10,778 nt of DNA from Bacteroidia bacterium (GTDB taxonomy: Bacteria > Bacteroidota > Bacteroidia > Bacteroidales > UBA12481). Position numbers and translations under genes: made by a program. Under the pieces are notes generated by a model. That model was not told where the DNA came from and searched no databases. It was given only the letters and a program-made list of their open reading frames with translations. Of this stretch, positions 1 through 7,219 are shown in pieces. The stretch's first letter is position 1. Every line of letters begins with the position of its first letter. The stretch covers positions 1 through 10,778 of the forward strand of contig JAPLDV010000143.1 of the NCBI GenBank assembly GCA_026391235.1, given 5' to 3'.

Positions 1-1
1 C

Positions 2-277
2 AAGCTCAAAGAGACGGGCACAAAACACTGGAAGGCGCCAAACGACAAGGCAACCAACAGCAGTGGTTTTACCGGCCTTCCCGGTGGGACCATCTATTCT
101 GAAATCTGGAACAATATCTATTTTAACGGCAAAACGATGAGCGGCTATTTTTGGACTTCAACCGCGTACAATACAGAGCTGATCCATTGCTTTTATTTGA
201 TGGACACTTATGAAGTGATCCAGCCGTATGAGATATACCCGGGATTCGGGATGTCGGTCAGGTGTGTGAGGGATTAG
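2..277 (+). CDS. FISUMP-domain protein, C-terminal fragment (partial at window edge)
   Basis: This is the last 91 codons of a plus-strand gene that begins outside the window, ending at TAG 275-277. The frame reads a GFTGLPGG motif near residue 25, an aromatic GYFWTST motif near residue 50, and ends GFGMSVRCVRD. That order (glycine-rich GFxxLPGG, then a W-S/T-S-T turn, then SVRCVRD at the C-terminus) is the signature of the Fibrobacter succinogenes major paralogous domain (TIGR02145), which is common in secreted and surface proteins of Bacteroidota and Fibrobacterota. The molecular role of the domain is not established. It is convergent with the broken GH127 gene, with 41 bp between the two stop codons, so it is probably unrelated to the minus-strand cluster. 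The N-terminal part, including any signal peptide, is not visible. Confidence 0.88.
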   Translation, partial: KLKETGTKHWKAPNDKATNSSGFTGLPGGTIYSEIWNNIYFNGKTMSGYFWTSTAYNTELIHCFYLMDTYEVIQPYEIYPGFGMSVRCVRD

Positions 278-318
278 AAATATCTGCGATCCCAAAACCC
301 GCATCATCCTCGTTCCAC

Positions 319-1161
319 CTATCTGATCACCGGAAATGCACTGATCCTGAGCCGTGCAGCACCCATCGGAACCAACTCAACCTTTATTTCCGGCTGGGTT
401 GATACCACCGGGCTATCCATCAACTCTCCGCAAAGTTTATACTGATCGAGTGTCCATTCGGGTATCTGACGTGCTTTAACTTCAATACTTAAAGGTACTT
501 CAGTGAGCGTAAACGGAAAATCGGACTCCGGCCAGGGCCGATGGGTGATTTTAAAGGATTTTAACGGATCTTTTTGATCCAGGACCAGGCCATAGTTCCA
601 ATCCGATCCCGGATGAATTTCCCAGGAAGGCCATTTCGCCTGATCAACACCTTCCTGCCATTTGGAGCCCCCAACGGCTGTTTTATCACTTTCCTTTTTA
701 AGGTAATCTTCTTTTATTTTCAACGAAAACGTTAGCGGTCCGTAATTGACGCTCACCGACCGGTGGTTCTTCTCCCAGGTTGTCAATCCCAGTTGCATCG
801 GAAGGAGCAGCTCAACCTGATCGCCCGGCTGCCAGAGGCGCTTGATCCGGATATTACTCCCGGTTTTTGCAGTAGTATTGTAGGTTTTCCCGTTTATCGT
901 TACGCGGGCATGGGTGCACCACTTCGGAACACGCAGATAAAGAGGAAAATCTGTTGGCTGCTCCATTTTCATATCGAACCTTATGATCGAATCAAAAGGA
1001 TAATGGGTTGTTTCAGTGATTTCTACTACGGTTCCGGTCCCTACCTTGACCTTAACCGTACTCTCGCAATACAGTGAAGCGAAAACACCGTTGTCGGGCG
1101 TTGCAAGCCAAAGATTCTCTTCTCGGCATGATCGGCCCAGAAATTGTCGCCGGTAATACAA
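319..1161 (-). pseudogene. GH127/DUF1680 glycoside hydrolase, 3' part of broken gene (C-terminal beta domains)
   Basis: The frame is open from 1161, but family-like sequence starts only at about 1122 with EENLWLATPDNG, a motif that in DUF1680 (PF07944) proteins follows the catalytic CCxxN segment. It continues through the usual C-terminal beta-sandwich region (PLYLRVPKW, ITINGK-like VTINGK, SVNYGPLTFSL) and ends in MGAARLRISAFPVI, the usual family C-terminus. The first 13 codons from the nominal ATG at 1161 are an out-of-frame reading of the 5' part of the same gene and are not real N-terminal sequence. No signal peptide or separate start is visible, so this is the tail of the gene at 1041-2186, separated from it by a frame change at 1113-1125. 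Without the barrel and the zinc-binding cysteines this part cannot be an enzyme by itself. Confidence 0.87.
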
Positions 1162-2186
1162 AGCATATTCTCATCTGAATTCATCTGTTCAACAATACCG
1201 CATGTTTCTATCGCCTGCCTGGGGTCGGAATATCCTGGCCGGGCATTTTCATCGGCACCATACATTCCGCCCGGAACCTGTCCGAAGTGTTCCCGCATGA
1301 TCTGAAAAACCTCATAGGAGGCCTCCAGATCATCCGGGCTGTGGCTCAGTAAAGAGTAAATGGCGGGCTCCCGGAAGCCTTGTGCGACGTTCACATTGTG
1401 CCAGTCGGGTAACAGTTTATACCATTCCGGTATTTTGTTCGGGTCACTGCTTTCTTGCGCTTCGTTGTGGCGTAAAATCCAGCTGGTTCCGCAACGATGG
1501 ATCTTCTCGCCCAGTTGGAGCAGGAAGGGTTCACCCGTGCGATTATACAGCCAGATAACACTATAAAGATTGTCACCCGATCGCAACCCCTGCCAGTAAC
1601 CCTGGAGAAAATCTTCATCGGTTACCGACAGCTGGTATTTGAAATAGCGGGTCATAAATCCAATAACCCTCTTATCTCCGGAATACTCGAAATAGGATTG
1701 CAGGCAGTACAGCATGATCATGTTGGGCCAAAAATCCTGCTTGCCCTGATCCAGACTGTGAGGGCCAAAATCACCGTTTTCCTTTTGACTGCTCAAAACG
1801 GCCTCAATCCAGATTTTAGCTTCGGCAATCATTGCCTCATCTTTCAGAATATAGGCCAGGTTGCCATACCCTTTGAGCCAGTAAGGGACCTCTTCCCAGC
1901 CCCATTTGCCTTTGCCGTCGTTCGACAACCAGGCATTGTCGGTTTTTTGCAGCCAGGCACTGATGTTTACAAGCTGTCCGGTTAACCCGTCGCGCTGTCT
2001 ATCCAGATAAACCTTCAGCCATCCGCCGGGTTCAATGCTGCCCACCGGCAGTTTAATATATTTGCTTTCAGCCAATGGCATCCGATTTCCCGGATACCAG
2101 GTGTTTCCATTTTCGGTGCTTCTCGTCTGGGAAAATACAGGTGCCCAGAATAATGCAGCTGCCGCGAACAGGATAAACTTCTTCAT
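1041..2186 (-). pseudogene. GH127/DUF1680 glycoside hydrolase, 5' part of broken gene (signal peptide and most of barrel)
   Basis: This resembles a secreted beta-L-arabinofuranosidase-like enzyme (GH127, PF07944, alpha/alpha barrel). I chose the ATG at 2186 because it gives a clean signal peptide (MKKFILFAAAALFWAPVFSQ); an in-frame ATG four codons earlier (2198) is possible. The barrel shows family-typical sequence: LPVGSIEPGGWLK near the start, then EEVPYWLKGYGNLAYIL, and later GGMYGADEN and IETCG. In characterised GH127 enzymes zinc is bound by Glu and Cys of an ExC motif plus two Cys of CCxxN, and one of those Cys is the nucleophile. Here ExC is kept (about Glu327, Cys329) but CCxxN is absent. 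After WADHAEKRI (codon for I at 1113-1115) the frame runs 23 unrelated residues to a stop at 1041. The rest of the protein lies in another frame at 319-1122. The gene is broken unless this is an assembly error. Confidence 0.87.
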
Positions 2187-2323
2187 AAATGAGAACATTA
2201 GGATTTTGATTTTTTATTCATTATGCGCTAAAGCTACAATTCTGAATGCAAGATTGTTGAATGGTTTCAAAAAGGTAGCTGTCCAACTAATCCTTTTATC
2301 ACTCGGAAATGCAATCCCGGTCG

Positions 2324-3565
2324 CTATTTGGATTTTCCGGCACAAACAACGTATTGCACGGAATTACTACCCATTACCAGCTTATAGTAAGTTGTTTTAT
2401 AGTATAATCCGCTCTGATCTGTCATTGTATAAATATAATCGACCCATCCGGTGCCATTTATCAATGCTCCCTGAACAATCTCATCGCGAAATTTTTTACC
2501 AGCAACATCTGGTTTTCCGGCAAAAGAGATTCCAACAATGGACTGATTGGTTGCATGAGCAATTATTACCACATTCTTGTCATAAGCAAATACATACAAT
2601 GCATTATTATTCTGATCCTTATAAGGCACGAGCCCCTGATTGATCTTTGAAATGGTACCGTGGGCGTCTGATGCGATATCGGCTGCCGTGCGGTTGACCA
2701 AGTTAATGACCTGTTCATCAGTGATCCCGTCGGTAGCATGCTGGATCAGGCTGTAACGACTGATAATTTTCTCGTATTCGCTGCTGCCGTCAGCCGCCTT
2801 TTCTGATTTAAGCTTATCCAGCTGGTCTTGAAAACCAGTGATCATTGCATCAGAGGTTTCAATATTAAAGGCATAGTAGAGCTGATCGGAATGAACGGTG
2901 AACGGGGCTCCGAAATCATTCGCTGAATAACCCAATGCCTGGATAATCAGGCTGTGCCCGGCCTGAGAGGTGGAAATACATTGTACTTCCCTGCTATCGA
3001 CTAATGCTTTATACATTTCAGCCAGATTATTGTAAACAATGATATTAGCCCTGAGTACACCGCTATCCATCAGCATGTCGATACTGCTATAGCCATCGAC
3101 CACTCCGGTAAAATAATTGTTCAGATCGGTTATCTCTTTGAGCTGGATACCCGAATCTTTCAGGGAGAGTACGATTTCAGTATGCGGCGCAATCGGGCCA
3201 ACCCATTTGAAAAGGCTATCCCTTTCACTTGTTCTGACCATGGAGAAGAGCATGGTATTGGGCATTGTAAGCACGGTTTCATAAGCACTTGCCCAAGCTG
3301 AAACATTTATCACCGAACGGTCGATCGACAGCCCGAGTTTCTTGAACAGGCCCTCGAGAATATCCACGGACACCCCGTTAACCTGCCCATTCTCGGAATA
3401 ATTGAAGGGAGGATAATCTTCGGTTAGATAAGTAAATTTCTCGGGATCCCCGTTGGCAGTGGATTTGTCCTTTTTACATTGGGTTAAGATAACCGGCAGG
3501 GTAAGCAGAGCAGCGAAAAGGACCAGGAATAAGGTTTTCCTGCAGAGTACGATTTTACATTTCAT
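2324..3565 (-). CDS. Lipoprotein with periplasmic-binding (SBP_bac_3) domain and C-terminal Cache domain
   Basis: The predicted protein of 413 residues is exported. A hydrophobic N-terminus ends LTQC, so Cys30 is a probable lipidation site, although Gln at -1 is not the usual lipobox residue; the following KKDK resembles the charged surface-export signals of Bacteroidota lipoproteins. Residues about 44-275 look like a type 2 periplasmic-binding fold (FTYLTEDYPPFNY near the start, then GVSVDIL and an arginine in MVRTSERD), the family that binds amino acids or other small ligands. Residues about 280-413 look like a single Cache (sCache_2-type) domain: YVFAYDKN, AHATNQSIVG, NGTGWVDYIY and a terminal VVCAGKSK. 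Cache domains usually sense small ligands in chemoreceptors or kinases, but no transmembrane helix, kinase or transporter permease is present here. The ATG at 3565 is preferred to an upstream in-frame TTG at 3619, because it starts just before the signal peptide. The ligand and signalling partner are unknown. Confidence 0.85.
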   Translation of the reverse strand: MKCKIVLCRKTLFLVLFAALLTLPVILTQCKKDKSTANGDPEKFTYLTEDYPPFNYSENGQVNGVSVDILEGLFKKLGLSIDRSVINVSAWASAYETVLTMPNTMLFSMVRTSERDSLFKWVGPIAPHTEIVLSLKDSGIQLKEITDLNNYFTGVVDGYSSIDMLMDSGVLRANIIVYNNLAEMYKALVDSREVQCISTSQAGHSLIIQALGYSANDFGAPFTVHSDQLYYAFNIETSDAMITGFQDQLDKLKSEKAADGSSEYEKIISRYSLIQHATDGITDEQVINLVNRTAADIASDAHGTISKINQGLVPYKDQNNNALYVFAYDKNVVIIAHATNQSIVGISFAGKPDVAGKKFRDEIVQGALINGTGWVDYIYTMTDQSGLYYKTTYYKLVMGSNSVQYVVCAGKSK

Positions 3566-3650
3566 CAGCCTGGATTGGTTAGCTAAATTTAAACATGAAA
3601 AGTATAAAAATTCAGTCAATCGTTTTCGAACGAGATATAAATGAATTTGT

Positions 3651-4277
3651 TCAATACCTTTTGCAGACCACGAATTTAAGTTTTACGGGTTCCTGCCCGT
3701 CCATAAATTTTACCGGCTCCTCAATATCTTTGAATTCGATCAGTCCAAAATCTGAAAATTCTCTGATAACAGATTCATCGTCATAGAAATACACTTTTAA
3801 TCCTTTGGAGATCTCATACCTGTCCTTGCTTAGATATTTACCGGTGGCATATACACTCATCTGCTTTGAAGCAATTAAAAAAATCATTAATCCACCTTGT
3901 TTCAGCTGTTTATAACATGACAGCAGGAAATTTTTTCGCTCTGTTTGGGTTAATAAATGAATCAAAGCATAGCAGAAGATCCCGTCATACTCTTCGTTAT
4001 CAAATGGCATGGAAGTTACCGAACCATGGTATATCACGCATTCCAGTCCATTGGCTTTAGCCAGATCAATTGCCGATTTTGAAATCTCTATTCCTGTGAT
4101 TCTGAACCTATTCTGATAAAATAGCTTAGCATTTCTGCCGTAACCGATTCCGGGAATCAGAATATTCTCAATCCCTTGGTCTTTAAAAATATTCAAGGCT
4201 AGGGTTGCGGAATCTGAAGGTTCAAATTTCCACATGGCCCCTTCGCTCTTAAACCGCGATTCCCAATATTCAGTCAT
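3651..4277 (-). CDS. Class I SAM-dependent methyltransferase
   Basis: This is a 208-residue Rossmann-fold methyltransferase. The nucleotide-binding motif I is ILIPGIGYGRNAKLF (residues 39-53), followed by the acidic strand end GIEIS (62-66), VTSMPFDNEEYDGIFCYALIHLL (88-109; the DGIFCYALIHLL part is motif-IV-like), and QGGLMIFLIASKQM after it. The start MTEYWESRF at 4277 matches where I expect this family to begin. The frame stays open upstream to an ATG at 4400, which would add 41 residues including a hydrophobic stretch (FSFILILVVLKMFF); those codons are AT-rich and I regard them as leader, but a membrane-anchored form cannot be excluded. The substrate cannot be told from sequence; small-molecule methylation is more likely than DNA or rRNA methylation, since no target-recognition domain is present. 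It lies 170 bp downstream of the six-hairpin gene and 85 bp upstream of the binding-protein gene. Confidence 0.88.
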   Translation of the reverse strand: MTEYWESRFKSEGAMWKFEPSDSATLALNIFKDQGIENILIPGIGYGRNAKLFYQNRFRITGIEISKSAIDLAKANGLECVIYHGSVTSMPFDNEEYDGIFCYALIHLLTQTERKNFLLSCYKQLKQGGLMIFLIASKQMSVYATGKYLSKDRYEISKGLKVYFYDDESVIREFSDFGLIEFKDIEEPVKFMDGQEPVKLKFVVCKRY

Positions 4278-4447
4278 ACAACTTTTACCTGGAAAAAACA
4301 TTTTTAATACCACTAAAATTAGAATAAAGCTAAAAATCTTTCTTATGGTATTTTCGGGAATACTGACCGCAATTTTTGAAGTAAAATAGCTGCCTGCCAT
4401 AAAAGCCTATGCAATTATTAAAGCGCTTTCAGATTAACATAACCAGC

Positions 4448-6736
4448 TTAATAATTTATTGAACTTCCTGCATGAAATATCCGGGTATCTCCGGCTTTCA
4501 CTTCAACCTTGGGCCATTTAAAAAAGGCGGTGTATCTGAGTGGTTTTTCTGAATCGGCGGAGGTTTCTGCGAAAATTGAAATACTGGCATCGTACCTGGT
4601 CGGGTTCGTAACGGAGAGTTCTACCCCATCTGCGGTACGTTTTAATACTTTGGTTTCAATATGATCAAAAACATAGATCACATCTTTATCGGTTTGCAGG
4701 TATATTCCCGGCAGCTCCATGGCCATCAGAATGCCGTTCAATTCGTTCCAGCCTGTTTTGCCGAGCGTTCCACGGGAGCCGCGGCTGTCGGCATCGCAGT
4801 AGGTCAGGCGCTCCGTAATCCATCCGTTCGGCTGGACCCCTTCGGCCCAGGCGTGAACAATATCGTGCATAAGATCCGCATAGCGCCTGTCACCGGTTGC
4901 CCGGAATATCTTGAACAGCGGATCACCTGATGAGGTGCAGATGCCAGGTGCGCCATGCTTATTCTGGGTGCTTGCCCAATAAACACCGGCAAGCTTCGCG
5001 CCCAGCTGCCCCAGCTCGGTTTCCGGGGGCAGCTCATAATCGTAGGATACCGTCCAGGTGGCACAAAGGTTGGCAAGATTTCGAGATTTCTCCAGCCAGT
5101 TTTTGTTGCCTGTAAGCTCGTAAAGAACCATCAATGAGGTCATTAACCCGGCTGCAGATTCTGAATCGGCATTTTGCAGGATATCGGCGCAGGCCCCGGT
5201 GGTCATACCCAGACCGGCAAAATCCCTGTTGTAGTAAAAATCAGCAGCCTCCATGGCGATCTTCATAAATTCGGGCTCTTTAAAATACTCCGAGGCCAGC
5301 GCCATTCCGCCGATGGCACTCGCTCCGCTGGTTGTGTTATATACCGCCACCTCGCCCGTCTCAATGTTCACGAAATTGCCCCATTGTCCGTTCTTTTTCC
5401 AGGTATCCGCAAAGGCCCGGGCCAGCCTTTTTATGTTCAATTCCCACTCAGGTTTAATAAAACCTGTTTTGTTCTGCGCCTTCAGCAGGTTAAATTGTTT
5501 GATCATCCAGAAGAGAACGTCACCGTTTTTTCGGGTAAGTGTGATCCAGGGAAATTCATCGTAACCCTCGCGTCCGAAACATTTTCCGTCGAAATTCAGG
5601 GCGCCGTAAAAATAGCCGGACTTCCCCTGGGCCCGCGGGATGGCAAAATCAAAGGTGCTGGCCACCCGGCTGAGATGGAGGCTATCCCCGTGTACCAGCA
5701 TCGGAAAGGTGTTCATCATGCCGCCCACCCATCCGAACGATATCCAGTCGGCATTCTCCGGGCAATAAAACCTGAACTCTTTCCCATTGTAAAACCGGCT
5801 GTCGATATTTTTGGTCATCAACCTTATTATCTCACTGAATGATAAAAGATTACGCGGATGGTTGGGACCGGTAACGGATTTCCGGACGGTCATGAATCTT
5901 TCCAGAAGACCGGGAATATCCGGACTTTCGAAGGAAAACAGTCGCAAATTCAGGGTCAGCTCATCTCCGGGGTTCCAGTCGATACCGCGGTCCGGACTCG
6001 GGCCAAAGCCGATAAATTCAGGTTTCCTCGAACGCACGCCCGGAGCACTGATCATGAGGGTTGCGCGTGACCGGTCAGGACTTTCTTCTACCGTCAATCC
6101 ATTGTCAATCATTATATTCCCTATGCGAACACCTTGCTCAGCCAGTAGAATGAATGCCCGTTTATCTTTTTTGCAGTAAAAACAGATGGCCGGAGTGGCG
6201 GCATTGCATGCGCTGACCTCAATTTTGGACGGACCGCCCGGTTCAGGGGAAAGTTGAGGCAGTCCTGTAGTGGTGAGCGGCAGGTCTTTCCGGTAAAGAT
6301 CTTCGCGGCCGAGCCCTGCAGCATATTCCCGGTCGACGATCCGGTTACGGTTGCCGTTATATACCGAGGCGGGTATCATCACATAGTTTTTGGTACTCCA
6401 GTTATTGAAGTCGAACGCCACCGCAACACCTGAAGATCTGGCGCTTCCTTTATCGAGTTTAAATTTGATAATCAGATCGATAGTGTCATTTGCGCCGGCA
6501 ACCGGAATGCTGCTGACTGTGCAGGTCCATCTCGTCTCCGGAGTGATCATTTCACCGTTCAGAAATGGTAAGGTATCTGCGAGCTTCGCAACATCATACG
6601 TGCATTTCAGCAACCGCATGGTGCCACCCAGCGGTCTTAGAAATTTGTCGATTGAGGAGCCGGCAGGTTGAGCCGCAGATTCCAAAACGCATATTCCCGA
6701 TGCCAGGATCAGGAAGATAAGGACCCTGCTTTTCAT
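4448..6736 (-). CDS. Secreted protein with probable six-hairpin (alpha/alpha barrel) glycosidase fold, family not recognised
   Basis: From ATG 6736 the protein has 762 residues; an in-frame TTG three codons upstream (6745) is less likely. A signal peptide is clear (MKSRVLIFLILASGICVLESAAQ, cleavage probably near residues 21-23). Residues about 30-270 are beta-rich (DTIDLIIKFKLDKG, GVAVAFDFNNW) and probably form an N-terminal beta sandwich. Residues about 300-680 show repeated helix pairs with aromatic residues and G-G/W turns (ISFGWVGGMMNTFPML, AAGLMTSLMVLYELTGNKNW, WLEKSRNLANLCATW, YADLMHDIVHAWAEG), as in six-hairpin glycosidases and polysaccharide lyases. Residues about 690-762 form a short beta domain (VELSVTNPTRYDASISIFAE). 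Several Asp and Glu (YDEFPW, NADSES, WITER) could be catalytic but I cannot assign them. I cannot place it in a named CAZy family. It most likely acts in the periplasm or outside the cell on a polysaccharide, which fits the GH2 and GH127 neighbours. Confidence 0.8.
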   Translation of the reverse strand: MKSRVLIFLILASGICVLESAAQPAGSSIDKFLRPLGGTMRLLKCTYDVAKLADTLPFLNGEMITPETRWTCTVSSIPVAGANDTIDLIIKFKLDKGSARSSGVAVAFDFNNWSTKNYVMIPASVYNGNRNRIVDREYAAGLGREDLYRKDLPLTTTGLPQLSPEPGGPSKIEVSACNAATPAICFYCKKDKRAFILLAEQGVRIGNIMIDNGLTVEESPDRSRATLMISAPGVRSRKPEFIGFGPSPDRGIDWNPGDELTLNLRLFSFESPDIPGLLERFMTVRKSVTGPNHPRNLLSFSEIIRLMTKNIDSRFYNGKEFRFYCPENADWISFGWVGGMMNTFPMLVHGDSLHLSRVASTFDFAIPRAQGKSGYFYGALNFDGKCFGREGYDEFPWITLTRKNGDVLFWMIKQFNLLKAQNKTGFIKPEWELNIKRLARAFADTWKKNGQWGNFVNIETGEVAVYNTTSGASAIGGMALASEYFKEPEFMKIAMEAADFYYNRDFAGLGMTTGACADILQNADSESAAGLMTSLMVLYELTGNKNWLEKSRNLANLCATWTVSYDYELPPETELGQLGAKLAGVYWASTQNKHGAPGICTSSGDPLFKIFRATGDRRYADLMHDIVHAWAEGVQPNGWITERLTYCDADSRGSRGTLGKTGWNELNGILMAMELPGIYLQTDKDVIYVFDHIETKVLKRTADGVELSVTNPTRYDASISIFAETSADSEKPLRYTAFFKWPKVEVKAGDTRIFHAGSSINY

Positions 6737-6741
6737 TTTGC

Positions 6742-6834
6742 TCAATTATTAAAGGGTTCAATCAGGAGCATTTCATCTTTCCCCAAAGGTATATCGTAGA
6801 GACGGATATATCCGTCTTTAACCGGGTCCTGCAT
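6742..6834 (-). CDS. Possible 30-residue ORF between mazF and the six-hairpin gene
   Basis: A short open frame runs from ATG 6834 to TGA 6742-6744 and reads MQDPVKDGYIRLYDIPLGKD, then EMLLIEPFNN. The residue mix (charged and hydrophobic alternation, DGYIRLYDIPLG) looks like real coding sequence rather than noise, and might be the tail of a lost gene. The frame is open upstream only to a TAA at about 6855-6857. Its stop lies within the 9 bp between the alternative TTG (6745) and the chosen ATG (6736) of the six-hairpin gene, so translation could be coupled. I know no family. It may be a decayed gene end or chance; an 18-bp palindrome within it offers a non-coding explanation for its preserved sequence. 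Confidence 0.3.
   Translation of the reverse strand: MQDPVKDGYIRLYDIPLGKDEMLLIEPFNN
6800..6817. repeat. 18-bp perfect palindrome upstream of the six-hairpin gene
   Basis: The bases AGACGGATATATCCGTCT read identically on both strands; 6798/6819 also pair. It lies about 64-81 bp upstream of the six-hairpin ATG and inside the small ORF. With equal base use about 0.04 perfect 18-bp palindromes are expected in a window this size, so chance is unlikely. It could be an operator for a dimeric regulator or a hairpin in the mRNA. There is no T-run after it in the minus-strand direction, which argues against an intrinsic terminator. Confidence 0.7.
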
Positions 6835-6848
6835 AATGCATTTAATAT

Positions 6849-6862
6849 CAGATAATTATCTG
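6849..6862. repeat. 14-bp perfect palindrome just after mazF
   Basis: CAGATAATTATCTG is a perfect AT-centred dyad 12 bp after the mazF stop codon on the minus strand and 31 bp from the 18-bp palindrome. One 14-bp palindrome per 10 kb is not rare, but two strong dyads in 63 bp of intergenic DNA suggest regulation of the six-hairpin gene or an mRNA boundary. No matching promoter is visible next to it. Confidence 0.5.
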
Positions 6863-6874
6863 GTCTCACTCCGG

Positions 6875-7219
6875 TTACAGGTCCATCACAATAACCAGAT
6901 TTTCCCTGACCTTTCGTGCCTGTTCCGGGAGAATGTTTCCGATTTTGCGGATCAGGCGGTTATTGTCGATGGCACGGACCTGATCGATCATGATATCGCA
7001 GGGCAGTTTCATCTCATCAGTAGTCTGATCGACGTGGACCCTGAGTAAATTTGCACCGGGAATTATTTTTGATGTTATCGGGCACACCAGCGTTGAAGGA
7101 TGGATTCCGTTGAGAAGATTTGTCTGAACAATTATTACAGGGCGAACTTTTCCCGGTTCAGTCCCACGCCTGGGATCCAGGTTAGCCAACCAGATGTCGT
7201 ACTGTTTAATCTTCATCAT
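6875..7219 (-). CDS. mazF: MazF/PemK-family endoribonuclease toxin
   Basis: This is a 114-residue PemK/MazF-type toxin (PF02452); members are mRNA interferases that cut RNA at short sequences and are neutralised by a partner antitoxin. Family features are present: the start KIKQYDIWLANLDPRRGTE, the following GKVRPVIIVQ, the conserved CPITS near the middle, and the C-terminal DQVRAIDNNRL stretch. The length is normal for MazF. Two adjacent ATGs (7219, 7216) are possible starts; both overlap the antitoxin stop (7206-7208), which fits translational coupling. The frame is open to 7279, but that extension is antisense-like noise inside the antitoxin gene. It is downstream of the ribbon-helix-helix antitoxin and has no separate promoter visible. 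The cleavage site cannot be read from sequence. Confidence 0.93.
   Translation of the reverse strand: MMKIKQYDIWLANLDPRRGTEPGKVRPVIIVQTNLLNGIHPSTLVCPITSKIIPGANLLRVHVDQTTDEMKLPCDIMIDQVRAIDNNRLIRKIGNILPEQARKVRENLVIVMDL

Noticed and set aside
1497..1985. 162-codon plus-strand open frame inside the GH127 5' part
   Set aside because: It is antisense to clear DUF1680 sequence and has no family features.
2199..2323. Promoter ahead of the GH127 gene (TAGCTTTA)
   Set aside because: There is one mismatch in the box and no TTG at 19-20 bases upstream.
2035..2643. 202-codon plus-strand open frame across the GH127 start and the binding-protein 3' end
   Set aside because: It is antisense to two convincing minus-strand genes and has no recognisable motif.
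3566..3650. Promoter ahead of the binding-protein gene (TTG with TACTTTTC or TAAATTTA)
   Set aside because: Each possible -7 box has a mismatch, and the distances to TTG (12 or 25 bases) do not fit the required 19-20.
4420..4429. AAAGCGCTTT palindrome after the six-hairpin stop as a terminator
   Set aside because: It is a 10-bp palindrome, expected about ten times by chance in this window, with no loop and no T-run.
5174..5842. 222-codon plus-strand open frame opposite the six-hairpin gene
   Set aside because: It is the antisense reading of a well-supported coding region, with no signal peptide, domain or start context of its own.
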